Part shown: positions 17,863-25,701 of the stretch, in pieces
Numbering within the stretch: position 1 is the stretch's first letter
How the letters are laid out: each line of letters opens with the position of its first letter
Assembly (NCBI RefSeq): GCF_902497895.1
Contig: NZ_CABVHQ010000009.1
Span: 62,001-126,000 of the forward strand
Length of the DNA stretch: 64,000 nucleotides
From: Pseudomonas fluorescens
Lineage (GTDB): Bacteria > Pseudomonadota > Gammaproteobacteria > Pseudomonadales > Pseudomonadaceae
Direction: 5' to 3'
Notes under the pieces: model-generated
Databases searched by the model: none
The model's input: only the letters and a program-made list of their open reading frames with translations
What the model was told of the DNA's origin: nothing
Program-made: the position numbers and the translations under genes

Positions 17863-19104
17863 TCAGATCCAGGAATGCCGGGCGGGCAAGGTGCCGTTCA
17901 GGTGATAGGTGCCCACGGCGTGATATTTCCAGCGCACCGGGTCGTGAAGGGTGTGGACGCGCGCGTTGCGCCAGTGGCGGTCGAGATTGAATTCGGCGAG
18001 GGTTGCGCGGCTGCCGGCCAGTTCGAACAGCTTCTCGCTGGCCAGCAACGAGATCTCGGTGGTCAGTACTTTGGCTTCGGCCACGGCGATCGAGGCGCGG
18101 GCCGCGGATTCGGCAGTCACAGGCGCAGCGCTGACCTGATCGAGCACTTTTGCGGCCTTGCGCAACAGGGCTTCGGCGGCATGCAGTTCTATTTTCAGCT
18201 TGCCGATGTCGGCGATCACATAGAGGTCATCGCTGGCTCGTTCGACATTGGCGTCGATCCACGGCCGCGAACGTTCGCGGACAAAGCGGATGCTGTCGTC
18301 GATCGCAGCACGGGCGATACCGAGGTCAATGGCGGCCTGAATCAATTGCGACACGGCGCCCTGAGTATTCGGAACTTCGCTCAATCGCCAGTTATCCACC
18401 ACCAGCTCGGCTTCGACCGGTACGTTGTTGAGCAACACGGTGCCGCTGGCGGTGGTCCGTTGGCCAAAGCCTGACCAGTCATCGACGATGCGCAGGCCGG
18501 CTGTGCCACGGCGGACGAACGCCATGACTGGCTTGCCTTCGTCGTTCAGGGCCTTGACGGTAATCCAGTGAGCGAACAAGGCGCCGGTGGAGTAAAACTT
18601 CTGGCCGTTGATAACGAAGCTGTCACCTTTGGCGGTGATCCGGGCTTTGAGCTCAAGGGTGTTTTTGCTGTCGCGCTCAGGTCCCGCATTACCGATCCGC
18701 CAGCCTTCGAGCACACTTTGGAACAGCTGCTTTTTTTGCCGTTCGGTGGCGCTGTGCAACAGCACATTGAGAATGCCGAACTGGTTTTGCGGGATCTGCC
18801 CCAGCGCCGGGTCAGCCGCGGAAATAATCGCGAATACTTCGGCCAGGGTGACGAAGGAGACCTGCGGACCGCCGAATTCACGGGGGATGGAAATACTGCC
18901 CAGGCCGCTGCGGGTGAACTGCTCTATTTCCGACCACGGCAACTTGCGCTGCCGGTCACGCCGGGATGCTTGCAAACGGGCGATGTCAGCGAGTTCATGG
19001 GCGGCTTTGAGGGCTTGCGCGTCATTGCGCAGGACCCGTGCGGGCAGCAATAGCGGGGCGATGTCCAGATCACTCTGGACAGATGCATCTGCCAGATTGG
19101 ACAT
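17863..19104 (-). CDS. SfnB-family (DszC-like) flavin oxidoreductase, copy 2
   Basis: This 413-residue paralogue of the gene downstream shares the same order of motifs: IPREFGGPQVSFVTLAEVFA, FVINGQKFYSTGALFAHWI, IVDDWSGFGQRTTASGTV and HWRNARVHTLHDPVRWKYHA. The ATG at 19104 is preceded by AAGGAG with eight bases of spacing; a GTG three codons earlier overlaps that site. It has no Cys and two Met. It is the first gene of the operon SfnB-SfnB-DszA-MetQNI. Two similar but diverged flavoenzymes may act on different sulfones or sulfoxides or form a heteromer; neither is proven. Confidence 0.87.
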   Translation of the reverse strand: MSNLADASVQSDLDIAPLLLPARVLRNDAQALKAAHELADIARLQASRRDRQRKLPWSEIEQFTRSGLGSISIPREFGGPQVSFVTLAEVFAIISAADPALGQIPQNQFGILNVLLHSATERQKKQLFQSVLEGWRIGNAGPERDSKNTLELKARITAKGDSFVINGQKFYSTGALFAHWITVKALNDEGKPVMAFVRRGTAGLRIVDDWSGFGQRTTASGTVLLNNVPVEAELVVDNWRLSEVPNTQGAVSQLIQAAIDLGIARAAIDDSIRFVRERSRPWIDANVERASDDLYVIADIGKLKIELHAAEALLRKAAKVLDQVSAAPVTAESAARASIAVAEAKVLTTEISLLASEKLFELAGSRATLAEFNLDRHWRNARVHTLHDPVRWKYHAVGTYHLNGTLPARHSWI

Positions 19105-19367
19105 CAGTGCCACTCCTTGGCTGCACGCAATGCCCTGGCGATCTGCACTTGGGTGATTGTGTTCCGGACCATACCTACCTCACATCTTATGGAAGTGCCG
19201 CGAAAGCCGCGGCGAAATCAAAACCAAGAATGTCCGGTGGTCCGGTATATATACCTTAATCGCGCATAAAAAATTAATAAACTAACTTTTGGGAATATGC
19301 ATAGAAGGTCTGTGGTCAGGATCCCCGCTCCGGAAATTTCAAGCCCGAAGCGGCGGGGAGGGAGGAC
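19105..19367 (-). promoter_or_regulatory. AT-rich promoter region of the SfnB-DszA-MetQNI operon
   Basis: The 263-base gap between the SfnB-like gene and the end of the Ig-like gene has an AT-rich core (about 19245-19300) with TATATATA, repeated TTAATT blocks and GGAATAT at 19292-19298. This resembles the leaders of the other sulfur genes. A GC-rich hairpin-like sequence (GCCGCGAAAGCCGCGGC) lies at 19197-19213. CysB binding is an inference. Confidence 0.4.
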
Positions 19368-20132
19368 TCAGTGGCGCCGGGTTTCGGCCGCTCGAAGCAC
19401 CGTTCTCAGCGGTATTTTGCTGTAAGGGTTGGCCGCTCCGATCTTTAGCTTGCGGGCTGGCGCCCAGCGCGAGTTGTTGCCGACGCGATCGAGAATGCAG
19501 TAGGTGATTTCCAGTTGGTTGTCTTCCCCTGCCTCCAGAATCACGGTCGGTGGTACCCAGACGTTGATCGGCTTGCCAACCTCATCGGCTTTGACTTTGG
19601 GCAAGTCCATGCGCACATCGCCCCAGCGCAAGGTGATTTCATCCTCGGCAGCCATGTTCAAGTAAGGTTCTATGGTCAGCGGTACGCCGCGCTTGATCTG
19701 GTTGGGATTGACCCCCTGGCGGCGGATCGTCTCGGGGATACCCATAGGTTCAAGGCCCTGGTTTTCGTCACCGCAGAGTTCCGACGGTTGCCCGCCCGGG
19801 CAGTCGAGCTTGACCTGGACCCGTCTTGCGCTCGATAGCGCGGGACCCTGTCCAACTTGCATGACCCGATAGTGGATTCGCGAAGTGCCATTCTGAATAA
19901 AACTCTCCGGCACCCGCAGGCTGACCGGCTTTGCGATGTCGGCGGCCTTGAGTGACCGGGACGCCACATAGCAGCCGTCCCAGAACAATTCGATGAGGTC
20001 ACCTTCGTCCATGGCGGCATAGGGCGGTATCTCGATCAGCAGATGAGCGGCAGCTATGACACCTATGCCCTGCATAGAGTTATGTGCCAGAGACGGAGCG
20101 CCAAGTTCCGGTTTTGCTGAGGTACGTGTCAT
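19368..20132 (-). CDS. uncharacterised protein of two tandem Ig-like modules
   Basis: This 254-residue protein starts at MTRTSAKPELGAPSL after a strong AAGGAG site. Two homologous modules can be aligned by eye. The first runs from IEIPPYAAMDEGDLIELFWDG through KAADIAKPVSLRVPESFI to YRVMQVGQGP. The second runs from IEPYLNMAAEDEITLRWGD through KADEVGKPINVWVPPTVI to YCILDRVGNN. The alternating hydrophobic pattern suggests beta-sandwich (Ig-like) folds of about 95 residues. I recall similar modules in longer Pseudomonas proteins of unknown function. There is no signal peptide or membrane segment. It has its own transcription unit and no evident link to sulfur metabolism. Confidence 0.7.
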   Translation of the reverse strand: MTRTSAKPELGAPSLAHNSMQGIGVIAAAHLLIEIPPYAAMDEGDLIELFWDGCYVASRSLKAADIAKPVSLRVPESFIQNGTSRIHYRVMQVGQGPALSSARRVQVKLDCPGGQPSELCGDENQGLEPMGIPETIRRQGVNPNQIKRGVPLTIEPYLNMAAEDEITLRWGDVRMDLPKVKADEVGKPINVWVPPTVILEAGEDNQLEITYCILDRVGNNSRWAPARKLKIGAANPYSKIPLRTVLRAAETRRH

Positions 20133-20749
20133 GTCGTTCTCCTTGATAGCGTGCAGCGAAATCCGTTTCGGGCAAGCACACAACGCAAGTGCCTAGCCTT
20201 CACCTATATAGCGCCACGCAAGTTACAAAGTGATAAGTCTATGAGCTGAAAAATTCAGAGCATGTCATGGAGTCTGATATTTATTGTTTAGATAAGTTGG
20301 GTGCGGAGTTCATGTCAAGCCATTCTATGGGTAAACTTATTGATAGGTCTCTAATCAGAAAAAGCCTACATGGGATTGGCATTTTAGTGTGCGCGTCATA
20401 TGACTTTTACCCAGAGGTTGTTGCGCCGAATAGCCGCATTGCTAGCCGATAGACTCAGGCAGCCATAGTCATGATTATTCTCGGTTCTTCAAAAAAATGT
20501 GTTGCCGGAGGTATGTGTGGACGTCGCATACAATTAATAATCCCACGGCCGAACGGCTGATAGTGTGGGGCGGGAGGCATTACGGATTGATGAAGGCGGG
20601 ATGTGACAGGTCTTTATACAACGACTATTAGTTGTTCAGGTTGAAAAAAGTATTCGTCAGAAAATGTAATGAATATTTTGGAGCTTAATCATGCAAGTGC
20701 GATTTGGCAGGGCTCGCTCCATCCTTGGGCGAGTTAATCGGGGTAATAT
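20133..20749. other. 617-base gene-poor, AT-richer gap
   Basis: This holds the leader of the Ig-like gene (right of 20132) and the region downstream of tcyN. A short reading frame at 20267-20452 has no ribosome site or recognisable product. No terminator, RNA gene or repeat was recognised. Its lower G+C than the surroundings may reflect decayed foreign DNA. Confidence 0.5.
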
Positions 20750-21502
20750 TTAAGTGCCAGGATTAAGAAACTTGCTGAGGAACTGTCGAGTACGCTCTTC
20801 TTTCGGGTTGGCAAACAATGCCTTGGCTTCTCCCTGTTCGACGATGACTCCCTTGTCGAAAAACACCACCCGATTGGCCACGTCCCGGGCGAAGCCCATT
20901 TCATGGGTGACAATCACCATGGTGCGTTTCTCTTCGGCCAGGCTGCGAATGGTCGCCAGTACTTCGCCAACCAATTCCGGGTCCAGGGCTGAGGTGGGTT
21001 CATCGAACAGGATCACTTCCGGCTCCATCGCCAGCGCCCGGGCAATCGCTACACGCTGTTGCTGCCCACCGGAAAGCCTGCGTGGATAAGCGTCCTCCTT
21101 GCCCGCCAGGCCAACCTTGGCCATCAGCGCCCGGCCCAGGGCCACCGCCTTGTCCTTTGGCATCTTCTTGACTACCAACGGGCCTTCGATCACGTTTTCC
21201 AGCGCCGTGCGATGGGGGAACAGGTTGAAGCTCTGGAATACGAAACCAACGTGCTGGCGCAACCGACGCACCAGCCCTTGTTGCTGGTTCAACGGTCGGC
21301 TGCCATCGATCTCGATATCGCCGACCTTGATTCGGCCACTGGTGGGTTCTTCGAGGAAATTCAGGCAGCGCAGGAAGGTCGTTTTGCCCGAGCCGCTAGG
21401 CCCGATGATCGCCACTACCTCGCCTTCCTTCACTTGCAGATCGATGCCGTTGAGCACCACTTGACCCTTGAACTGCTTTGTCAGTTTTTCCACGACAATC
21501 AT
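20750..21502 (-). CDS. tcyN: L-cystine ABC transporter ATP-binding protein TcyN (YecC)
   Basis: This 250-residue ATPase of the polar amino acid uptake family has Walker A GPSGSGKT (about 33-40), the Q-loop [17 protein letters not shown], the signature [10 protein letters not shown], Walker [13 protein letters not shown] and the H-loop [14 protein letters not shown]. It is the last gene of a three-gene operon and starts four bases after the permease stop. Together with the permease and binding protein next to D-cysteine desulfhydrase it matches the TcyJ-TcyL-TcyN/FliY-YecSC cystine importer. The cystine assignment comes from synteny and family likeness. Confidence 0.88.
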   Translation of the reverse strand: MIVVEKLTKQFKGQVVLNGIDLQVKEGEVVAIIGPSGSGKTTFLRCLNFLEEPTSGRIKVGDIEIDGSRPLNQQQGLVRRLRQHVGFVFQSFNLFPHRTALENVIEGPLVVKKMPKDKAVALGRALMAKVGLAGKEDAYPRRLSGGQQQRVAIARALAMEPEVILFDEPTSALDPELVGEVLATIRSLAEEKRTMVIVTHEMGFARDVANRVVFFDKGVIVEQGEAKALFANPKEERTRQFLSKFLNPGT

Positions 21503-21506
21503 TGGG

Positions 21507-22172
21507 TCAAAACTCCTGGTCGTGCCGATTGACCCGTGCTTCCAGCTGGTTTTGCAGGTGCGAAAGCACCGTTGCCAGAACCCAGTAGATCAGCGCGGCG
21601 GCAAGATACATGGTGAAAATTTCGAAGGTGCGAGCGGTAATCAGCTGCGCCTGACGGAACAGTTCCGGCACCTGAATGGTGGCGGCCAGCGCCGTGTCCT
21701 TGACCAGCGAAATGAAGCTATTGCCCAGCGGTGGCAGTGCCGTGCGCATCGCTTGCGGCAGGATGGCCCGACGCAGGGTCTGCGCACGGGTCATGCCGAT
21801 ACTGGCGGCAGCTTCCCACTGGCCGCGTTCGATTGAGCTGATCGCGGCACGGAGAATTTCGCAGGCATAGGCGGCCATGTTCAGCGAGAAGCCGATCAAC
21901 GCCGCCGGCAGCGGATCCAGTTCGATACCTAATTGCGGCAAGCCGTAATAGATCACGAACAACTGCACCAGCAACGGCGTGCCGCGAAAGAACGACACGT
22001 AGACGCGGGCAATCCAGCTCACCAGCTTGAAGCGCGAAAGGCGCATCAGCGCCAGACCGAAGCCCATCACCAGGCCGAAGAACATCCCGCCCAGGCTCAA
22101 AATGACCGTGTAGTACGCGCCCTTCAGCAGGAAGGGCGCGGAATCCAGCGCGAGTTGGAAAGCTTGTTCCAT
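21507..22172 (-). CDS. tcyL: L-cystine ABC transporter permease TcyL (YecS)
   Basis: This 221-residue HisMQ-family permease has N-terminal membrane segments ([20 protein letters not shown]), the family stretch [20 protein letters not shown], and the EAA loop [20 protein letters not shown] followed by [20 protein letters not shown]. The ATG shares one base with the stop of the binding-protein gene (TAATG), so the two are translationally coupled. It sits in the inner membrane as a probable homodimer with two TcyN subunits. Confidence 0.9.
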   Translation of the reverse strand: MEQAFQLALDSAPFLLKGAYYTVILSLGGMFFGLVMGFGLALMRLSRFKLVSWIARVYVSFFRGTPLLVQLFVIYYGLPQLGIELDPLPAALIGFSLNMAAYACEILRAAISSIERGQWEAAASIGMTRAQTLRRAILPQAMRTALPPLGNSFISLVKDTALAATIQVPELFRQAQLITARTFEIFTMYLAAALIYWVLATVLSHLQNQLEARVNRHDQEF

Positions 22173-22966
22173 TATTTAGTGACGTCAGCGTTGAAGTATT
22201 TCTGCGAGATCTTGGCCAGGGTGCCGTCGGCGCGCAATTTGTCGATGGCTTTGTTCACCGCGGCCAGCAGTTCAGGTTCGCCTTTGCGCAGGGCAACACC
22301 GGCTTCCTGACGGGAGAACGGTTCGCCGGCAACGGCGGTGTCCTTGGCTTTGGAGGTCAGTTCGAGAGCGGCCAGACGGTCCACCAGGATGGCATCGATA
22401 CGGCCTACGCGCAGGTCCTGATACTTGGTCGGATCATCGTCATAGGTCTTGATGATAGCTTTCGGTTGGTTGTCCTTGAGCCACTGCTCATAGTTGGTGC
22501 CCAGGCCCACACCGACTTTTTTGCCGGCCAGATCGGCGGCGGTCTTGATAGTGCCTTCGTTCTTTTTCAGGGTCAGCGCCTGAATCCCGGAGATGGTGTA
22601 GGGCTCGGAGAAGTCGTACTTCTTTTTGCGCTCTTCGGAGATGGTCACCTGATTGATCACCGCGTCCAGACGCTTGGATTCCAGGGCCGCGAGGATACCG
22701 TCCCATTTGGTCGGCTGCAGTTTGACTTTCACGCCCAGCTCTTTGGCCAGGGCTTCGGAGAACTCTACTTCGAAGCCGGCCAGTTTGCCGTCGGCATCGA
22801 CGAAACTGAACGGTGGATAGGTGCCTTCCAGACCGACGTTGATCACGCCGGCGTCCTTGATTTTTTTCAGTTGCTCACCGGCAACCGCTTGCCCCAGCAG
22901 ACCGGCACCGAGTGCCAGACCCAGCGAGCCGATAAGCAGATTTCGACGTAGTGCGGAAAAATTCAT
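22172..22966 (-). CDS. tcyJ: L-cystine-binding periplasmic protein TcyJ (FliY)
   Basis: This 264-residue type II periplasmic binding protein has a signal peptide (LIGSLGLALGAGLLGQAVAG) followed by INVGLEGTYPPFSFVDADGK, the classic start of the FliY group, and AVINQVTISEERKKKYDFSE plus LRVGRIDAILVDRLAAL later. Apart from the initiator Met it contains no Met or Cys, consistent with synthesis under sulfur limitation. First gene of the tcyJLN operon; an AT-rich leader precedes it. It should bind L-cystine and hand it to TcyL/TcyN. Confidence 0.9.
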   Translation of the reverse strand: MNFSALRRNLLIGSLGLALGAGLLGQAVAGEQLKKIKDAGVINVGLEGTYPPFSFVDADGKLAGFEVEFSEALAKELGVKVKLQPTKWDGILAALESKRLDAVINQVTISEERKKKYDFSEPYTISGIQALTLKKNEGTIKTAADLAGKKVGVGLGTNYEQWLKDNQPKAIIKTYDDDPTKYQDLRVGRIDAILVDRLAALELTSKAKDTAVAGEPFSRQEAGVALRKGEPELLAAVNKAIDKLRADGTLAKISQKYFNADVTK

Positions 22967-23175
22967 GAAAAGCCCCTATGTTTTCTTATGAAAATGCATT
23001 TGGAAAAGAAGGCGAATCTCTGGATCTGGACGACTGCAACATCCTGCCTTAAAGCAGCCTATGCGTCTCGCGGCATATTCGCCTGTGGCGCGACTATATG
23101 ACGATGCTTTTAGATTGGAAAATACTATAAAAATACATTCTTATTCATTTATGGAATAAAATTTTATCGTATTCG
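22967..23175 (-). promoter_or_regulatory. AT-rich promoter region of tcyJLN
   Basis: The stretch 23105-23172 is very AT-rich and contains TTATTC (23141) and GGAATAA (23153-23159), facing each other. The same elements occur before the other sulfur operons, suggesting a common regulator, plausibly CysB. Confidence 0.4.
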
Positions 23176-23257
23176 AAAAGATCGCAGCCTGCGGCAGCTC
23201 CTACAAAGGCAGGTTGATCACCGATCCCGTAGGAGCTGCCGCAGGCTGCGATCTTTT
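23176..23257. repeat. REP pair, 'gtaggagctgccgcaggctgcgatc' family
   Basis: Two near-perfect facing arms (AAAAGATCGCAGCCTGCGGC and reverse complement) are separated by about 25 bases. They lie directly after the dcyD stop codon and upstream of the tcyJ promoter. Confidence 0.92.
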
Positions 23258-23261
23258 GCGT

Positions 23262-24254
23262 TTAAAACACCCCCGCATACGCAAACAACGCCGGCGCCCC
23301 GCCGGTGTGCAGGAAGATGATCGGACCGTCATCAAAACGATTGCGGCCAATGCCATCGAGCAAACCGGCCATGGCCTTGCCGGTGTACACCGGGTCCAGC
23401 AGCAAGCCTTCGTGACTGGCCACCAGCTTGATCGCCGCCAGGGTTCCGGCATTCGGCTCGCCATAGCGCGGGGCGAAATATTCGTCCCACAGCTCAACCT
23501 TGAAACTCGCCGGCACGCTCATGCCGAGCAGTTCGGCGGTTTGCTCGGCCAGACCCTGGACCTTCGGCCGCTGGGCTTCATCAGTGCGCGAAACCGTGAC
23601 ACCCACCACCGGCAGATCCGGCAGCACTTCGCTCAGCGCCAGAGCCAGACCGCTATGGGTCCCGGCACTGCCGGAGGCCAGCACCACGGCGGCGAACTTC
23701 AGTCCACTGTCCTCGATCTGCGCGGCCAGTTCCAGACCGGCGCGGACATAACCCAAGGCACCTAAAGCGTTGGAGCCGCCAATCGGCACCAGATAGGGTT
23801 TCTTGCCGCTGGACCGCAGGCGTTCGGCGAGGGCGTGCAGCTGGTCGTCGGCATTGTCCAGGTTGTCCACCAACTCGACCTTGGCGTCGAACAGATCCAG
23901 GAGCAGGCGGTTGCCGTTGGCCAGGTAGTTGCTGTCGTGGGTGCCAATGGGATTTTCCAGCAGTGCGACACAACCCAGCCCGAGCTTGGCGGCCAATGCC
24001 GCGGTCTGGCGCACATGGTTGGACTGAATGGCACCTGCGGTGACCAAGGTATCGGCACCGGCGGCCAGCGCATCGGCCGCCAGGTATTCGAGTTTGCGCA
24101 GCTTGTTGCCGCCCAGTGCCAGCGGCGTGGTGTCATCGCGTTTGACGTAAACATCGCGGCCGAGCCAGGTCGACAGGCGCTCGAGTTTTTCCAGCGCGGT
24201 GGCGTTGCCGAGGAGTTCCAGACGATTGAAGCGAGCAAGCTGTTGTTTAATCAT
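23262..24254 (-). CDS. dcyD: D-cysteine desulfhydrase
   Basis: This 330-residue PLP enzyme of the ACC deaminase/DcyD family starts at [18 protein letters not shown] much longer in-frame reading passes through the divergent promoter and is rejected. The PLP lysine is in [14 protein letters not shown] (Lys51); [18 protein letters not shown] and the phosphate-binding [15 protein letters not shown] are clear. It converts D-cysteine to pyruvate, sulfide and ammonia, so with the cystine importer it can use D-cystine or detoxify D-cysteine. The ACC deaminases share the fold, but the tcy neighbourhood supports D-cysteine. It is transcribed away from epsC across a 192-base shared promoter region. Confidence 0.88.
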   Translation of the reverse strand: MIKQQLARFNRLELLGNATALEKLERLSTWLGRDVYVKRDDTTPLALGGNKLRKLEYLAADALAAGADTLVTAGAIQSNHVRQTAALAAKLGLGCVALLENPIGTHDSNYLANGNRLLLDLFDAKVELVDNLDNADDQLHALAERLRSSGKKPYLVPIGGSNALGALGYVRAGLELAAQIEDSGLKFAAVVLASGSAGTHSGLALALSEVLPDLPVVGVTVSRTDEAQRPKVQGLAEQTAELLGMSVPASFKVELWDEYFAPRYGEPNAGTLAAIKLVASHEGLLLDPVYTGKAMAGLLDGIGRNRFDDGPIIFLHTGGAPALFAYAGVF

Positions 24255-24446
24255 GGGTCCGCACTGGTTGTAGGAGGTGTCTGGACTATAGGCAGGCCTT
24301 TTTACTGGAGCAACCGTCAATCGCTTATATCCAAACGTGCTTATGGCTGCACAATTCGTTCTTAATTCAGGGTCGAGCGCGTACCGTAAAGTGGATGCCG
24401 TTTCCGCAGCCAGACAGTCCGGCCGCATGAATGAGGAGTCTTTACC

Positions 24447-25373
24447 ATGAGCGAGCCTTCCAGCCATTGGCAGTTGCAGACCATAGTCAGCCAACTGCGC
24501 GATGCCCGAGACCAGTGGCGTACTCAGAACGGCCGCATCAGCGGCGAGCAGGGCGGGCGCGAATTGCCATCGCGAGCGGCCATGGCCGAGATACTCGAAG
24601 CGCTGTGCGGCGCACTGTTCCCGATGCGCCTCGGCCCGGTGGACCTGCGTGAGGAGAGTGAAGACTTCTATGTCGGCCATACCCTGGATGTGGCGCTCAA
24701 TGCCTTGCTGGCCCAGGCACGCCTTGAACTGCGTTATGTGGCTCGGCAAAGCGCCCGGATCGATAACGAAGTCGAAGCCAAAGCCATTCAATTGATCCAG
24801 GATTTCGCCCTGGCCTTGCCGGGCCTGCGCAGCCTGCTCGATACTGACGTGCTGGCGGCCTTCCACGGTGATCCGGCGGCGCGCAGCGTGGATGAAGTGC
24901 TGTTGTGCTACCCGGGGATTCTCGCGGTGATCCACCATCGCCTGGCGCATCACCTGTACCGCGCCGGCTTGCCGCTGCTGGCGCGGATCAGTTCGGAGAT
25001 TGCCCACTCGGCAACCGGCATCGATATCCACCCCGGCGCGCAGATCGGCGCCAGCTTCTTTATCGATCACGGCACGGGTGTGGTGATTGGCGAGACGGCG
25101 ATCATCGGTGAACGGGTGCGCATCTATCAGGCTGTGACCCTCGGTGCAAAACGTTTCCCCGCGGACGAGGATGGCCAGTTGCAAAAAGGCCATCCACGTC
25201 ACCCGATTGTCGAAGACGACGTGGTGATCTATGCCGGCGCGACCATTCTCGGGCGGATCACCATCGGCAAGGGCTCGACCATCGGCGGCAACGTCTGGTT
25301 GACCCGCAGCGTGCCGGCTGGCTGCAACCTGACCCAGGCCAATCTGCAGCATGATGACGGGACGCAGAAGTAG
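24447..25373 (+). CDS. epsC: serine O-acetyltransferase, EpsC type
   Basis: This 308-residue enzyme has a helical N-terminal half and a left-handed beta-helix C-terminal half of hexapeptide repeats. Visible elements include [51 protein letters not shown] and [19 protein letters not shown]. It acetylates L-serine with acetyl-CoA to O-acetylserine, the acceptor of sulfide in cysteine synthesis and the precursor of the CysB inducer. The longer N-terminus distinguishes EpsC from CysE. Next to dcyD and the cystine importer it would let sulfide released by DcyD be fixed again. A REP pair follows the stop. Confidence 0.88.
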   Translation: MSEPSSHWQLQTIVSQLRDARDQWRTQNGRISGEQGGRELPSRAAMAEILEALCGALFPMRLGPVDLREESEDFYVGHTLDVALNALLAQARLELRYVARQSARIDNEVEAKAIQLIQDFALALPGLRSLLDTDVLAAFHGDPAARSVDEVLLCYPGILAVIHHRLAHHLYRAGLPLLARISSEIAHSATGIDIHPGAQIGASFFIDHGTGVVIGETAIIGERVRIYQAVTLGAKRFPADEDGQLQKGHPRHPIVEDDVVIYAGATILGRITIGKGSTIGGNVWLTRSVPAGCNLTQANLQHDDGTQK

Positions 25374-25384
25374 CGACGCGCCCT

Positions 25385-25494
25385 TGTAGGAGCGAGCTTG
25401 CTCGCGATGGTCGCCAACGATAACGCGGGGCGCCTGAATCGCCGCGGCGCTCTCTGGATCATCGCGAGCAAGCTCGCTCCTACAGTTGGATCTC
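25385..25494. repeat. REP pair, 'gtaggagcgagcttgctcgcgatg' family
   Basis: TGTAGGAGCGAGCTTGCTCG faces CGAGCAAGCTCGCTCCTACA across about 55 bases, starting 12 bases after epsC. Confidence 0.92.
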
Positions 25495-25580
25495 CATTGA
25501 TTGCAAGATTTGCATTAGTAAGCCCCCCTCACCACAAGGTACCGCCTGGCCTTGGGATTAGTCCTGAAACACCTATTCAT

Positions 25581-25610
25581 GTTTAACTTGAACGCTCGTT
25601 CAAGTTAAAC
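25581..25610. promoter_or_regulatory. 30-bp perfect palindrome, likely TetR-type (BetI-like) operator
   Basis: The arms GTTTAACTTGAACG and CGTTCAAGTTAAAC are perfect reverse complements around a CT centre. The TGAACG/CGTTCA core is of the kind bound by BetI and other TetR repressors. It lies 92 bases upstream of the choline-transporter start. No T run follows, so an operator is more likely than a terminator. Confidence 0.7.
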
Positions 25611-25701
25611 CGGTGGTTCGCTGCCCGCTCACAACAGGAGGCTTACCTTTGCTGAGTCCGTTTTATCCGGCCACATCCCCCACCCTCGAGGTGCATCTTT
25701 C

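Noticed and set aside
20267-20452. 61-codon plus-strand frame in the gene-poor gap
   Set aside because: No ribosome site, no recognisable motif and no conserved neighbour; probably chance.
24255-25352. N-terminal extension of dcyD to almost 700 residues
   Set aside because: It would run antisense through epsC and the divergent promoter; DcyD homology starts exactly at the ATG at 24254.
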